A DNA stretch of 64,000 nt from Carallia brachiata (GCA_021464245.1 JADCRB010000028.1:682001-746000), one strand, 5' to 3'. Positions 25,960 through 38,669 are shown, numbered from the stretch's first letter. The notes: generated by a model from the letters alone, not told the origin. Program-made: numbers and translations.

Positions 25960-28900
25960 ATGGGGGCGGCGGTTTTACCGGATCTCGGGGTGGAGATATT
26001 GGTTCCGGCGTGCGCGGTGGTCGGAATCGTCTTCGCCTTGTTCCAGTGGGTGCTTGTTTCCAGAGTTAAGGTGGCGCCGGGAAGTGGCGGCGCCGCCTCC
26101 AGCAGTCCCGGTAAGAATGGCTGCGGCGACTATCTCATCGAGGAAGAGGAAGGCCTCAACGACCACAGCGTCGTGGTTAAGTGCGCCGAGATTCAGAACG
26201 CCATCTCTGAAGGTACTTACTACTCTTTGATGCCATTTGATTGTGTTTTTGTCTTAATTATCAAAAAAAAGAAAAAAGAAGAAAAAGATTGTGTTTTTGT
26301 CTTATGTTTCCGCACTTATGTTTTGTAATTATATGGTTCTTTTCTCGATTCTTTGATTTTTATTTTTATTTTTTCTGAATTTTTTTGTTGGATCTCTGCT
26401 TTTTCTCGCACTTTGTTTATTGTTCAAGTAGTTGCGTCTGGTTTCCGTTCCTAAAGTTTCTCCCTTTTGTTTTGTTTTTCAAAATAAAAAAAAACAAAAC
26501 TTTTCTTTATTTTTCTTCTTCTTCTTCTTCTTTTTTTTTTGCTTAGAAAAATTTGGTTTTGGTGGTGCATGTTTGTTTGCACTGGTTACAGTTGTTGTAC
26601 TAATATTTAAAGATTAAAGAATATCGTCGAACTGGGATTTGTTTATGTATAAAGATTGTTGTTTTGCATTCTCTTATATTTTCTCTTCTTCTTTTTTTTT
26701 TTTTTTTTTTGTAAAAAAAGATTGTATCTTTCTTAAAGGGCATGTCTTTATCTTGTCAAAAAATTGTTCTATACATGGTTTTGCCTGGACGTTGGGATCT
26801 GACTGACATCTGGGCAATTTTATATTTTATTTTTTTATACCATTATTCTCACGTTAGAGGTATGATTATTTATTTACTGAAAGCACATGGCTGGAGTAAC
26901 GTTTTTTTTTTGGATGTTTTGTCATAATTGAAGCGCTCAATTTGGTGTTATTGCCATTATTAGTACAAGATACCGTAAGTTGCTACCAACCGTTCAACCA
27001 TGATGCCTGCTACTTTTGGGTGTCGTGTGCAGATGTTTTCTAATTCAAGATGATTTCTTTGTCTGAAAATTTGCCAGATCTATATTCAAGAAACCGTGTC
27101 CTTTGGGGTTGTTAACTTTACTAGGTTTTCATAGACTCTAATTAAATTTGGCATTACAATTTTGTTGTTGTTTATTAACAAGATCTAATCTCTATGCTTA
27201 GAGTCCTGAATAGACATCAAAGACTGTTAGATGAAATAGACCCATTTTGGGCAAAATCCACCTTTTTTGCCTGTTGGTTTTGGAAAAAAGCCATTAGGAG
27301 CCTCAACATCAATTTTGTCTTTTTTACTGAGAAATATGATTTTGCAAGAGAACAACAGTTAGAAACAAAAGGGATTAACATTCTAAGCCACAGGTTAGAA
27401 AATAAAGTCAATCTGTTTTTCCTTCCCAGATCACGGAGAAGAGTACAAGACACTACATATAGAAAGTTCCATAGATGAAATTTGAGGTGAAATTTCGTTC
27501 TGGTTGATGTTGTCTGTCTGTACTGTTAAATGTTAGGCCCCACTGGATATCAAGTTTAGTTTTTACTTTTTTTTGTTTTTTTTTATATATATAATACATT
27601 TATGTTAAGATTCTAATTGAGGTAGAAAGTGCAGCGGTCAGGTTTTTTCTGGTATCTTAACAATGTTTCTTGTAGTTTCTGTCCTTGGGTCCCTTTCTGA
27701 TTTACTTGTTGCTCAACATTGTAGTGTTCCAATTTCCTTGTTCAATTTATCACATTTGGTGCTTTACAATTCAGCTAGTTGGAGAGGCATTGTCAAGGAA
27801 TTAATTAATAGCTAGGTGTTAGTGCTAAGGAAAGATAATTTGCAGTCACTTGTTGTTTATATCTGTATCAAAACTTTTATCTAATTTGATGGCATCTGAA
27901 CTTCACATTCTCATCGTAGTGACCAAGTAACTATTCATTGATATCATTGGCGCTACATGTTTGCTTTATGCTAACTAGGGATGTGGATTTTCCAGGGGCA
28001 ACATCTTTTCTTTTCACTGAATATCGGTATGTTGGAATATTCATGGTGGCTTTCGCAATCCTTATTTTCGTCTTCCTTGGGTCTGTTGAGGGCTTCAGTA
28101 CAAAGAATCAGCCTTGCTCTTATGACCCAACCAAGATGTGCAAGCCTGCTCTTGCCACTGCTGCATTCAGCACCATATCCTTTTTGCTCGGTGCAGTTAC
28201 TTCAGTTATTTCTGGCTTCCTTGGCATGAAAATTGCTACCTATGCAAATGCGAGAACCACCCTTGAGGCAAGAAAAGGAGTAGGGAAAGCTTTTATCACT
28301 GCATTTAGATCTGGTGCTGTGATGGGTTTTCTCCTTGCTGCTAATGGTCTTTTGGTGCTCTTCATCGCCATTAACCTGTTCAAGCTTTATTATGGTGAGG
28401 ACTGGGGAGGACTTTTTGAGTCTATTACTGGTTATGGCCTTGGAGGATCCTCCATGGCGCTTTTTGGCAGAGTTGGTGGCGGTATTTACACCAAAGCTGC
28501 TGATGTTGGTGCTGATCTTGTTGGCAAGGTTGAAAGGAATATACCTGAAGATGATCCCAGAAATCCAGCTGTAGGGACCAGACTTTTCTAGATGTTATTT
28601 TGTACTGTAAGAATAAAAAGTGTTTTCTGTTGGGATTCTTTTTAAGATGCTTCTACTTTTGCAGGTGATTGCTGACAATGTAGGTGATAATGTTGGTGAT
28701 ATAGCTGGCATGGGATCTGATCTCTTTGGCTCATACGCTGAGTCATCTTGTGCTGCACTAGTTGTTGCTTCAATATCCTCTTTTGGGACCAATCATGAAT
28801 TGACACCCATGCTATATCCTCTCATCATCAGTTCTGTGGGTATCCTTGTATGTTTGATCACCACCTTATTTGCAACTGATTTCTTTGAGATCAAGGCTGT

Positions 28901-31171
28901 GAAGGAAATTGAGCCAGCATTGAAGAGACAGCTCATAATCTCTACTGTTCTGATGACAATCGGAATTGCCATCGTTAGTTTCATAGCACTTCCATCTTCC
29001 TTTACCATCTATGATTTTGGATCCCAGAAAGCTGTTAAGAACTGGTAAGTTTCATCTTCTGGAGAACTATGTGATTTTATCGTATAACTGGGTCAATTCT
29101 ATTTTTCTGTTCCATTTAAGATCTATTCACTTGGAGAAATAACAATCTGTGTATTCTTGGCACTGAATTCCATGTGCAGGCAACTCTTCTTGTGCGTTGC
29201 TGTTGGTCTTTGGGCTGGGCTTATTATTGGATTTGTAACTGAATACTATACTAGCAATGCATACAGGCAAGTTTTGGTCCTATTTGCTGTTATTTTTCAT
29301 TCCAATGACCATTTGTCTAATTCATGCTTCATATTAATTTTCAGCCCCGTACAAGATGTTGCTGATTCCTGCCGAACTGGAGCTGCTACTAATGTTATTT
29401 TTGGGCTTGCATTGGGATATAAGTCTGTCATCATTCCCATTTTTGCAATTGCAGTCAGCATTTTTGTTAGTTTCAGCTTTGCTGCTATGTATGGTATTGC
29501 TGTAGCTGCTCTTGGAATGCTGAGCACCATTGCCACTGGATTGGCAATTGATGCATATGGTCCCATCAGTGACAATGCTGGAGGCATTGCTGAGATGGCA
29601 GGCATGAGCCACAGAATCAGAGAGAGGACTGATGCCCTGGATGCTGCAGGAAACACCACTGCCGCTATTGGGAAGGTTTGTTAATTTGTTTCACTTCAAC
29701 CTGAGTCACTTACTCTTCATTTCTAGTCAGTTTCTATGGTGTGCATGCTGCTTTTCCAAAATACAGTGACATAGTTTTATAAGGTTTATCTTGCATTGAC
29801 GGGGTAGTGAGTGGTCCTGTCGTGCTGCATGTTCAACGGACCACAACCAAGTGGGTAGAGAAGATAAGATTTTTGCTTCAAGTTACACTTAGATGGGATC
29901 CATTTCTTGGTATCTAATTGATGCAAGTTTGTGGGACTGCTGCCAGTTAAAGTGGCTTTTGATAGGAAAGTAATACTCATAGTTACTCACGCTCTCTTTG
30001 ACATTTTATTTTGACACATTTAACTTTCTTTAATGGGAACTTCTTGTGGTATTTACTTTGTTGGAAAAATTGATTGATTTTTACTGCATTCCTTAATGGT
30101 GTCTACTTCATCTGGAGGGTAGTCTTCATTTCTCATTCTGGCTGAATCATAAACACATCTAGAGGGAGCCCCTTTTCTTCCTATGTTGCTAATAAATATG
30201 ACAGATGCATCCGCACTCACAATAGATTTTTTGTCTGCATTTTCCAGGGTTTTGCCATTGGTTCCGCAGCTCTTGTTTCCTGGCTCTCTTTGGTGCCTTT
30301 GTCAGCCGTGCATCTATTACAACTGTCAATGTTTTGACTCCAAAGGTTTTTATTGGTTTGATTGTTGGTGCAATGCTCCCATACTGGTTCTCTGCCATGA
30401 CAATGAAGAGTGTTGGAAGTGCAGCACTGAAGATGGTCGAGGAAGTGCGTAGGCAATTCAACACCATCCCTGGACTTATGGAGGGCAATACCAAGCCTGA
30501 TTATGCTACCTGTGTGAAGATCTCCACCGATGCTTCCATCAAAGAGATGATTCCACCTGGTGCGCTAGTAATGCTCACTCCTCTTATAGTTGGGATCTTT
30601 TTTGGCGTTGAAACCCTCTCTGGTGTCCTTGCTGGATCCCTTGTGTCTGGTGTACAGGTAACCTAAGGCAATTGCTTGACAGTTCATTGTTCTTGTATTT
30701 TGCTCAGGCAGGCGCAGCCACATTGATATCTTATTTAAAGTGTTGCTATAGATGTTTCCATAACATTTTGCCAGTAACGTTGATTGTTCTGTATTTTACA
30801 GATTGCCATCTCTGCATCAAACACTGGTGGTGCCTGGGATAATGCAAAGAAGTATATCGAGGTATACATATGGAAGGCATTATGCACTCTTGACTTTGCA
30901 TTTGATCCTTAACTTGATGGTTCTATAATGTGGATTAAGGTCTGAAATCTCGTTTCATTGATAGGCTGGTGCTTCAGACCATGCTAGATCTCTCGGCCCT
31001 AAGGGATCAGACCCACACAAGGCAGCAGTGATCGGTGACACCATCGGGGACCCATTGAAGGACACATCCGGACCATCTCTCAATATTCTTATCAAACTAA
31101 TGGCAGTTGAGTCCCTTGTATTTGCTCCATTCTTCGCCACTCATGGAGGCTTGCTCTTCAAGATATTCTGA
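25960..31171 (+). CDS. AVP1: Type I vacuolar H+-translocating pyrophosphatase (V-PPase), eight coding exons
   Basis: This membrane pump hydrolyses pyrophosphate and moves protons into the vacuole. Exons: 25960-26212, 27996-28570, 28665-29044, 29180-29266, 29345-29675, 30248-30657, 30802-30861, 30965-31171. Phases agree throughout apart from one base in exon 6; the product would be ~767 residues, the usual length. Signature motifs are [11 protein letters not shown] (~254), the acidic loop [16 protein letters not shown] (~280) and [18 protein letters not shown] (~715), which bind Mg-PPi. Many hydrophobic segments fit the family's ~16 helices. Lys in [10 protein letters not shown] and the other K+-dependent-type features fit type I. 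Intron 4 begins GC instead of GT. Exon 6 lacks one base near 30281, which puts the downstream codons out of frame and gives a stop at ~30335 if read literally. Confidence 0.93.
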
Positions 31172-31980
31172 GAATTGAAAAGGTTTCTGAGCATGTTCTT
31201 ACCGTACTACTATCTTTCTTTGATGTATAAAAGCATCTAGCCTGTGTTAACTTTCGAATATCACTTATCCTGATGTTGAGGTTGAGATGTAGAGAAACTT
31301 TTCCCTCAAAAGATTTTGATGACCACAAAAAAAGAGTATCATAATGACCCATATCAAAAAAAAAAAAAAAAAGGGATAATGATGATGGTGACAATGGTCC
31401 GTGTAAGACTTCAGACTACTGAATTTTTGTGCCATTTAACAAGAACAACTTTTCATATTCATTATCCATTTTCACTCAATTTTGTTTGTTAGTTTCTGCT
31501 TGGTGGATCGTTTCTTGAACATTTATTATCAAATTTTAGTTAATATATAATGTCAATTTTACTGAGCAGTACGATAATGAGTGGGTATTGGTTTGGGTTG
31601 GAAGGGGAGGAGGGTCATTATTAACACAATATCTAAGCCCGTGGATACTGGAAAAACCCATTTGAAAGTGTATCGAAAGTTGCCAGCCTCTCCCGCCTGC
31701 GAAGCCTTAAGGCTTCGCAGTGTTAGCATGCATTGGCCTGGGCATGGAAAATGGGCGTAAAATTTCGATGTTTTGAAATTGTTTTTCCCCTTTTGCTTAA
31801 TTGCTTCATGTCGATGTAGTAATTTGTACATAAATGCGAATAACTGGATATAGTTTTGTTGATGGTGGTGTCATTGTCTTTTAATTGGCCATCAAATAAC
31901 CTTGAGGTAGTGCAATGTGAATGTAACCCTTTGGATGGCTCATGGGTCTTGGTGCTATTCTGAGGGAAATGTTTGATTAT
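31172..31980. other. 3' flank and spacer with a perfect 24-bp palindrome
   Basis: The 3' region of the pump gene is followed by AT-rich spacer. A perfect palindrome with half-site CTGCGAAGCCTT lies at 31697-31720. No gene is seen. Confidence 0.6.
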
Positions 31981-31983
31981 CCA

Positions 31984-32690
31984 CTAAGGCCTCGAGGGAG
32001 GAATTTCTACTGTCACTGTCACAAGGACCTCGATACGGATGAATTCAATTTTCTGTAGCAAAGAATGATCATCTTTTAGGAGATGAAGACTTCCCACTTC
32101 TTTGTTCTGCTGCACAATGATGATTGCTGAACCATCTGAATGCTGTTTGAGGCCAAGAACTCGACAAGGCCTTGAACATGGTGGAAGGAAGTTAAATCTA
32201 GCAATCATTGTTCTTCGTTTTCCATATTTGTCCAAAAAACAGTTCTCTTCCAAGTTTAATGACCTGGCCATGAACTTAAAGATGAATTCAATCATCTGTA
32301 GCAACTTTTCAGTATATTCATGAAAATTTTGTCTGCAGGAAAGGATACACCTTTATTTAAAAAATATATTAAAAAAAGGATACATTTTTGCTTTTATAGT
32401 GCCAAACAAGTCCACCCATTGGTGCATTCTAGGCAACACAGAGCCTAGAGAGTCAAGTTTAACGCACGGAAGCGCTGAATAGATCTGGAAAGGTTTGATT
32501 TCCGGGAAGCATATGATTGAATAACCTAAAACCATCAGGGCTTTTCAGACCAAAATTTAAGCTGCCGCTAATCTTCAGGATTTCCTGTAACATACTACCG
32601 CCAGTCCTATCGAGTATTTGATTCTCTGAAAGAATCAGATCATTCCTATACCTACCATGCCTTCGACTTCTCGAGTCCCTGAAACCCACT
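31984..32690 (-). pseudogene. Truncated 2-oxoglutarate/Fe(II) dioxygenase fragment (SRG1-like)
   Basis: Only parts of two internal exons remain. 32500-32690 matches the exon 2 end (NDLILSENQILD, then LNFGLKSPDGF). 32040-32304 matches exon 3 (MARSLNLEENCFL, MIARFNFLPPC, LGLKQHSDGSAI). The HxD iron motif survives as H-S-D, but sequence after HLLKDD decays, and exons 1 and 4 are missing. It lies just downstream of the better-preserved copy at 32.9-34.8 kb and is most similar to it by eye, so it is probably a tandem-duplication relic. Confidence 0.8.
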
Positions 32691-32895
32691 AAGGTTCAGT
32701 ACTTTTCCATCCGAAATTCGTCTAGAAGTTGTGCTGACCAATAATGGTGTCAAATCTTACATACATCAGGGTAGCTAACAATGATTTTCAAAACTTCAAA
32801 ACAAAAGGAAACCATGACAGTTTATTTTTATTAGCATTTGCAGTAACCTCTAAGGTTTTGACTCAGTTACTGAAACAAAAGTGCGCAGAAAACAA

Positions 32896-34792
32896 TCATA
32901 TCTTCACTGCTTCTAGTGGCCTCTTCCCTTGTTGATAGTACTGAAAGTATATGCTAACATAATCCTTCATGTTCTTGTACAATCTAGGCCGTTCATCACT
33001 GACCAAGGCATCCACTGGTTTAATCTCTATATCTGATTCTGGAGTGTGGAACACAGCAAGCGTAATTCTGTCCTTTTCTGAGTTGGTCACCACCCGATGG
33101 ACTGGACTCTTGAATATACCATTGCTCATCATCTGTGCACCATCATAAGTAGCAAGTCATGAATCCCTGTCTTATATTCTATACACAGGCTAATAATCAG
33201 TTTGTAACGCGAAAGTTATTGTCTGAACTTGATGGGAGTTTGCAATGAAATGCTTAATCACTTGTGGAAAGCAGAATCATAAGCACTAAATTGGGTTACT
33301 CAGAAACTATATTCACTTGAACTTCAAAGAAAAAGTTTCATTGAAATAGCTAAAAACATTCAGTCACACAATACACTGAATTCAGTTTCAAATGATGAAT
33401 TTAGTATTTACCTCTATTTGATCACCAACATTAAGTAGAAGAGCTTCAGGGATGATGGGAATTCTAAACCATTCATCGTCTTTCAAGATCTGAAGGCCTT
33501 CCACTTCTTTATCTTGCAAGAGAATTGTGATTGCTGATCCATCTGCATGTGGTTTTAAGCCTAGAATTAGATCAGGCCTTGGACAAGGAGGATAAAAGTT
33601 GAATCTTCCAATCATTGATGCTCGTTCTCCACACTGTTGTAGAAAGCTATTATCCTCCAAATTCAATGACCTAGCCATTGCTTTCAGGAGAACTGCATTC
33701 ATCTGTTGTAACTTGATGGTATATTCATGTAGGATTTCTCTGTACCAATTAAGGAGAACAAAGTCACTATTGGACATTTTATTTTTGCAGCACATGGGAA
33801 CTTTCCCATTTCTCATTGCTTCCCCCGGATCAAATATTTGGTTATTTTATTAAGACTTGTTATTGAATTACCTGAAAGCTTCTGGATTTTCTGGCCAAAA
33901 TTTGAGCTGTCGCTGGTCTTCTGGGCTTAACGTAAGATACAATCGGTCGGTCCAGTCAATTGTTTGCTGCTCTGATAGAACCATGTCATTTCCATACCCT
34001 TCAATGCTGCCAACTTCTCTGGAGTATTTCTGCTTCTCTTTCATTGGAAGTGCGAAAAACTGTCTTGCAACTTCACGGATTCTGTCAATGAATGAACTCG
34101 TCATCCCATGATTTATTACCTGAATGCAAACAGCAGTGAGTTTATGTGCAGGCCAAAAAAAAAAAAGGTTCCATGTTCCACTTGTCATGGAACATCAATG
34201 AGGGCAGTGTCCCAAGCGCACAAGGCTACCACGTGACAAGTGCACGAGGCTCCCACACAGTAGAGTTTGCAATAATAGAGCATCAATGGCTCCATTAAAT
34301 TCCTTTTTTCCCTGTTGAAGTTTGTTTCCCTTTTGAATTTTGCCTAATAGCTGATTGACTTTTTTTGTGCTTAACCAACATGCAAATTTCACTTGGGGTT
34401 GACAGTTTTTAGATTATAAAAAAGATGTGAAGTAAAAACTAATTAGATCTGTCTTTGCCACACAAATCCTTCATCTCCATCTAATTAGCATTATAACACT
34501 GATTAGACAATTATATTGAATCAGATAACAAGGTATAAAAAACAAAGCAAGTGTCCGACTCAAACCAGGCAGCAGCCCCATGTGCTGAGAGCTGATCGAA
34601 GTTTCACAAGTTCTTGTTGGTTGCGGTTGATGCAGAAGTGAGTTGACCAACATCGATAACTGGAACCTCTACCAATGGAACTGCAGCATCCAAGAGTCCA
34701 CCGTGGCTGCCTTTGCAGAAGAACTTTTCCGGCGGTTCTTTGACGTTAACGGCCAGTTCTTGGACTGACTGTGGGTCCACCTTGCCAGCCAT
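32896..34792 (-). CDS. 2-oxoglutarate/Fe(II)-dependent dioxygenase, SRG1-like, with an apparent exon 1 frameshift
   Basis: Exons (minus strand) are 34566-34792, 33872-34119, 33412-33739 and 32896-33132. The product is ~346 residues, the normal family length. The N-terminal DIOX_N domain (VPVIDVGQLTS) is followed by QVINHGM-type sequence, RFNFYPPCPRPDLILGL, the iron-binding KPHADGS (HxD), LLNVGDQIE, and the distal His in SPVHRVV with RIT (2-oxoglutarate contact). These enzymes oxidise specialised metabolites; the substrate cannot be told. In exon 1 the frame must shift by one base between TSASTAT and ELVKLRSAL (~34612-34625), otherwise a TGA stops it at 34604. WGCCL replaces the usual WGCFQ at the exon end. 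Either a young pseudogene or a sequence error. Confidence 0.75.
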
Positions 34793-35647
34793 AGTAGCAA
34801 CCAGAGCAACTGCTCATCCGGTTTTTGCAGCAAACAAGATGTATACTAGACTTCTCTTTTCTAGACCGGTTCGAACTCGAGAGCAGGGACTTGGAACTCA
34901 TTAGTTATCTTGAATTTTCCTTGTTGGGGTTTAGTTTCCATTACAGCACTGTTACATTTTTTAATAAAAATGTGTCTGAAATGTTATTTAAATGTAATTA
35001 ATTACATTTATTTACAACTACCCTATTTGTATTTTAAGTGCAACTAAAAATAAGAAAAAAAAATCACTGTCATTTCTTTTCACATGAAATCCAACTGGTT
35101 ACACATCAAATCTGTCTGGTTGCATTCAGACAGCATTTCAAGCACTCTTTCTTCTAGGAATCTAATTTTTTCCTTCTATTTATATGGTCGCAGAATTCCC
35201 TTTAAATTGAAGTCAATTCTATTTGACGAGGATTTGTCAAGCCATGTTCTATAATAGTGAGTATTGAGTAGTAAAACAATCATATATATACAAAAAATAC
35301 AAAAAATGGGTGTGGCAGAAATGAAAATACTTAAATGAATATAGAATTACTGGGATTTGATTCCTCTAAATGAATGCATAGAAAATTCAATTACAAATTA
35401 AGTTAAATTATTTTATTTATTTAAAATTTACCTTACTTTCATATCTTTACTCATAATTTTTTTATAGTATCACTCTCAATATTAAAAATTTTCTCATTAA
35501 CCTTTTAATGAAAATGTTAAATACTTATATGCATTTTCAGGAAAATAAAAAACTACTTAAAACCAGATATGACCTCAATTGAAACTGAACATGAACTGGA
35601 ATCTAAGAACAAATTTATCCCAAAAATGGAATTGTAACCAATCTACC

Positions 35648-35910
35648 TAATAATCGCAATTGTGATTCAACCTCCCATAAGAACTACAACCCTTGGCTCC
35701 GAGCCGACAACTGGGGTGGGCCTGGCCTGACGGGCCAAATTTTTTTATAGTCAAAGTTGAGGAGCCAACTGTCAAAATGCGCAATCGCATGCGTCAGCGT
35801 AGGCAACAGGAACGTTTCTACGAAATATTTTTATTGAACGATGGCTTTATGGTTGAACTGATTAAAAAGAAATTTTAATTTATATAAAAAATTATAAATT
35901 TAAATTTTAC
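35648..35910 (+). repeat. Dispersed duplicate block, copy 1
   Basis: It shares with 36138-36430 the ordered blocks CTCCGAGCCGA, GTGGGCCTGGCCTGACGGGCC, CAAAGTTGA, CGTAGGCAA and TTTTTATTGAA-GATGGCT, and the same AT-rich tail. Copies are ~490 bp apart in the same orientation, diverged by roughly 15-20 percent by eye. Confidence 0.8.
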
Positions 35911-36137
35911 CAAGTATATAATAAACTTAAATTTAGTTTAAATAGTGAGGAGTTTAATTTTCCTTAAATAAGATCTCGAATTTGAGTGTTGTGTATAAAG
36001 AAAATAAGAGTTGAAAGAGTTTTACTTTATTTAATAAGTTCATCCGCACTCCAAATAGATTTGTTAAAGTTCAATGAACTTATAAATACTAAAAATTCAG
36101 ATTTAAATTTATAACTTCCCACGTGAAGTGAAAAATA

Positions 36138-36430
36138 TCATAATTGCGACTCAACCTCTCATAAAAATTATAACCCTCGGCTCCGAGCCGAGAACTGAGG
36201 TGGGCCTGGCCTGACGGGCCTTTTTTGTAATATTCTTTTTTTTGACAGATTTTTTGTAATATTCAAAGTTGAGCAGCTATCGGTCAAAATGGGTACACAA
36301 CCGCATGGGTCATCGTAGGCAAGAGGAACATTTCTATGAAATTTTTTTATTGAATGATGGCTATATAGTTTAACTGATTGAAAAAAAAATTGAATTTGTG
36401 TAAAAGATTATAAATTTAAATTTTATTAGG
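36138..36430 (+). repeat. Dispersed duplicate block, copy 2
   Basis: Second copy of the block at 35648, same orientation, with a small extra insert (around TTTTTTGACAGATTTTTTG) after the GGGCC core. Confidence 0.8.
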
Positions 36431-38149
36431 TTATTTAGTAAAATTAAGTTTATGACTCATTATTTGAAACGAAAAATATGATATTTATTCGGTCAATTTG
36501 TACCTTTTTAATCATAAAAATCTCAATTTTTTTAATACAACTGTAACTGTAGAGTATTATTATATTTTTCAATTTTATTAAAAAATGATAATAACTATAA
36601 ATTATTATACATAAAAGATGCAATAATTGTATCAAGTTTAAATATATATAGATCCAAAATTTTACAATTATTATTATATATTTATGAATTTATATTTGAC
36701 AGAATTTTCGTACCTACCTAATATTTTTATTTCTTTATTGTTTTTTTTAATTAAATTGAAAGAGTAGTTTTAACTTATTGCAAAACACGTCAGCCTAATT
36801 ATGATGCCCATAAGTTAATAGCTCATAATTGAGATTCTTAGGTGAGTTATTAATCTTTGTTTAATGCTGAAAAAAATATCAACAATTTGTGAAAGGGCTT
36901 AAAAAAGTTATCATTTCTGACCATCACGGGGACCTTGTTTTTTTTTTTTTTTTAACCATCACAAGGGCCTTGTTACTCGCATGGTATCAAACATTTTCCG
37001 TAAATCGATAAGTCTAGAAATGTTCTCGTTGTTTGAATTCATTGGCGAAATGAAATATTAACAACGGAATTCAGCTCGATCAGACTCCTTTTTTTGGTTT
37101 TTTTTTTCTTTTTTCTGTATTTAAGCTTGTTTATTAATCCAAGTTGATATAGAGTTTAACTTTTTTTTTTTTTTATCTTGAAACATCTAATATTTAATTT
37201 ATTAGACTGATTTAGGTAAAATTTTAAAAAATAATAAAAATCTCTCAACAAATATTTAAAACGATTATATTTTAAAAAGTCAAACCTAAGACGCCACGTT
37301 GGTTCTTAAACAGCATCAAAAGACGTCATGACTTTCGGGTCATTAGGCCATGTTCCTAAATGTAAACGGAGTAATTTTGTAGTCATGTCGACAAATAATA
37401 ATGGAAAATCATAAAATATTGATTTAAACTATAGATAGAAACCAATGGGGTTAACATATAGACAGAGACAAATGAGATTCAATCAAGCCCCTGTTTGTTT
37501 TCTTAAATGGATCTCATCAGACTATTACAAAAATAAAATTTGGTAACTTTCCAACTTGCTGTAGTAACAAATTAATAATATGCTAAAGCTTTGGTGCATG
37601 TAGTTGACCATTATATGATATTCATGCTGATGCTACACTTATATGCCCACGACAACCAGAAAACAACCTTCTTTTTTTTTCCTTTTTTTATTAGGAGATT
37701 TATTGAATTATAAATTATACACAATTTCTTGTGTTGTAAAAATACAGTAACAAACAACAAACCCAACACAATTGGGGTATTTTTTCTTTTTCTATAAATT
37801 TTATACTTTCTTCTTACGATTAATTAGAACTTAAAATTTTAAAAATAAAATTTTAATTTTAATTACTGAATATTTATGAAGACCAAAATTAACAACTTTT
37901 TTTTCGGTACATAGAAAACTACCAAGTTATGAGTTATGACACCTAGATAGTTGTCATGTAGATGTGGTACTCTTGCTACTTAATTGAAAAATCAGTTGTA
38001 TTTTCTATTTTATAAATCAACGTCCAAATCTTGGGTTTAGCCATGAAAAAAGAAAATGTTTTGTCAGTTTCCCAATTGACAGAAGTAAAACATAAAAAAT
38101 TTATCAGTGCACAAATACATAACCGTAATAAAAAAAATCTTGACCATCT

Positions 38150-38335
38150 TATAGATTATATTTTATAATATTTTTATGGGATTTTTATTATGACTTATAT
38201 TTTTTAATGAGTATAATTTATTCATAATTTTACGTTATAATAAATGAGGTTTACTTGAAATAAAAAAATAAATTTATATGGTGTAAAATTATGAGTAAGT
38301 TTACTAAAAAAAATGAAGTAAAATTAGCAAGTATC
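38150..38335. mobile_element. Fold-back MITE (family also at 18180, 40830 and 63830)
   Basis: TTTTTAATGAGTATAATTTA on the left and its near complement GTAAAATTATGAGTAAGTTT on the right form a hairpin. The core (AAATAAAAAAATAAATTTATAT) is shared with the other copies. Confidence 0.6.
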
Positions 38336-38669
38336 ATATTTTTATTCAATTAAATTTTAAACAAACAAAACTTTTTGAGGATACCTCAATAATTAAAATT
38401 TTAAATTTTTTTTGTTGGAGTTCTTGGAATCTAATCTTCAAAAGAGTATGAAATTTATGAGAATAAAAAAAAAATTATTTCAGATTGTATAACTTATAAT
38501 ACAACTGATAAAAAAAAACAATTATACAAAAAACAGTAAGAAGATCTTAACACACAATCACATTCACACAGACAGAAAAAAAGGACAAGCCTTTTTCAAA
38601 GATCTGCAAACCGCGAGCCAGTGAAAACCCAGTCGGATTAGAATCAGCTTAGGTTACGGATGGGGAACC

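Larger units (their letters stand above)
34890..38660. other. AT-rich spacer within the dioxygenase cluster
   Basis: No coding gene is supported. It holds the duplicated blocks at 35648 and 36138 and the MITE at 38150. A stretch at 35020-35150 resembles 22080-22190 (GAAATCCAAYYRGTTRCACA). Everything else is low-complexity AT DNA. Confidence 0.5.

Noticed and set aside
25788..26069. 93-codon frame overlapping the H+-PPase leader
   Set aside because: Out of frame with the conserved exon 1 and made of CT-repeat translation.
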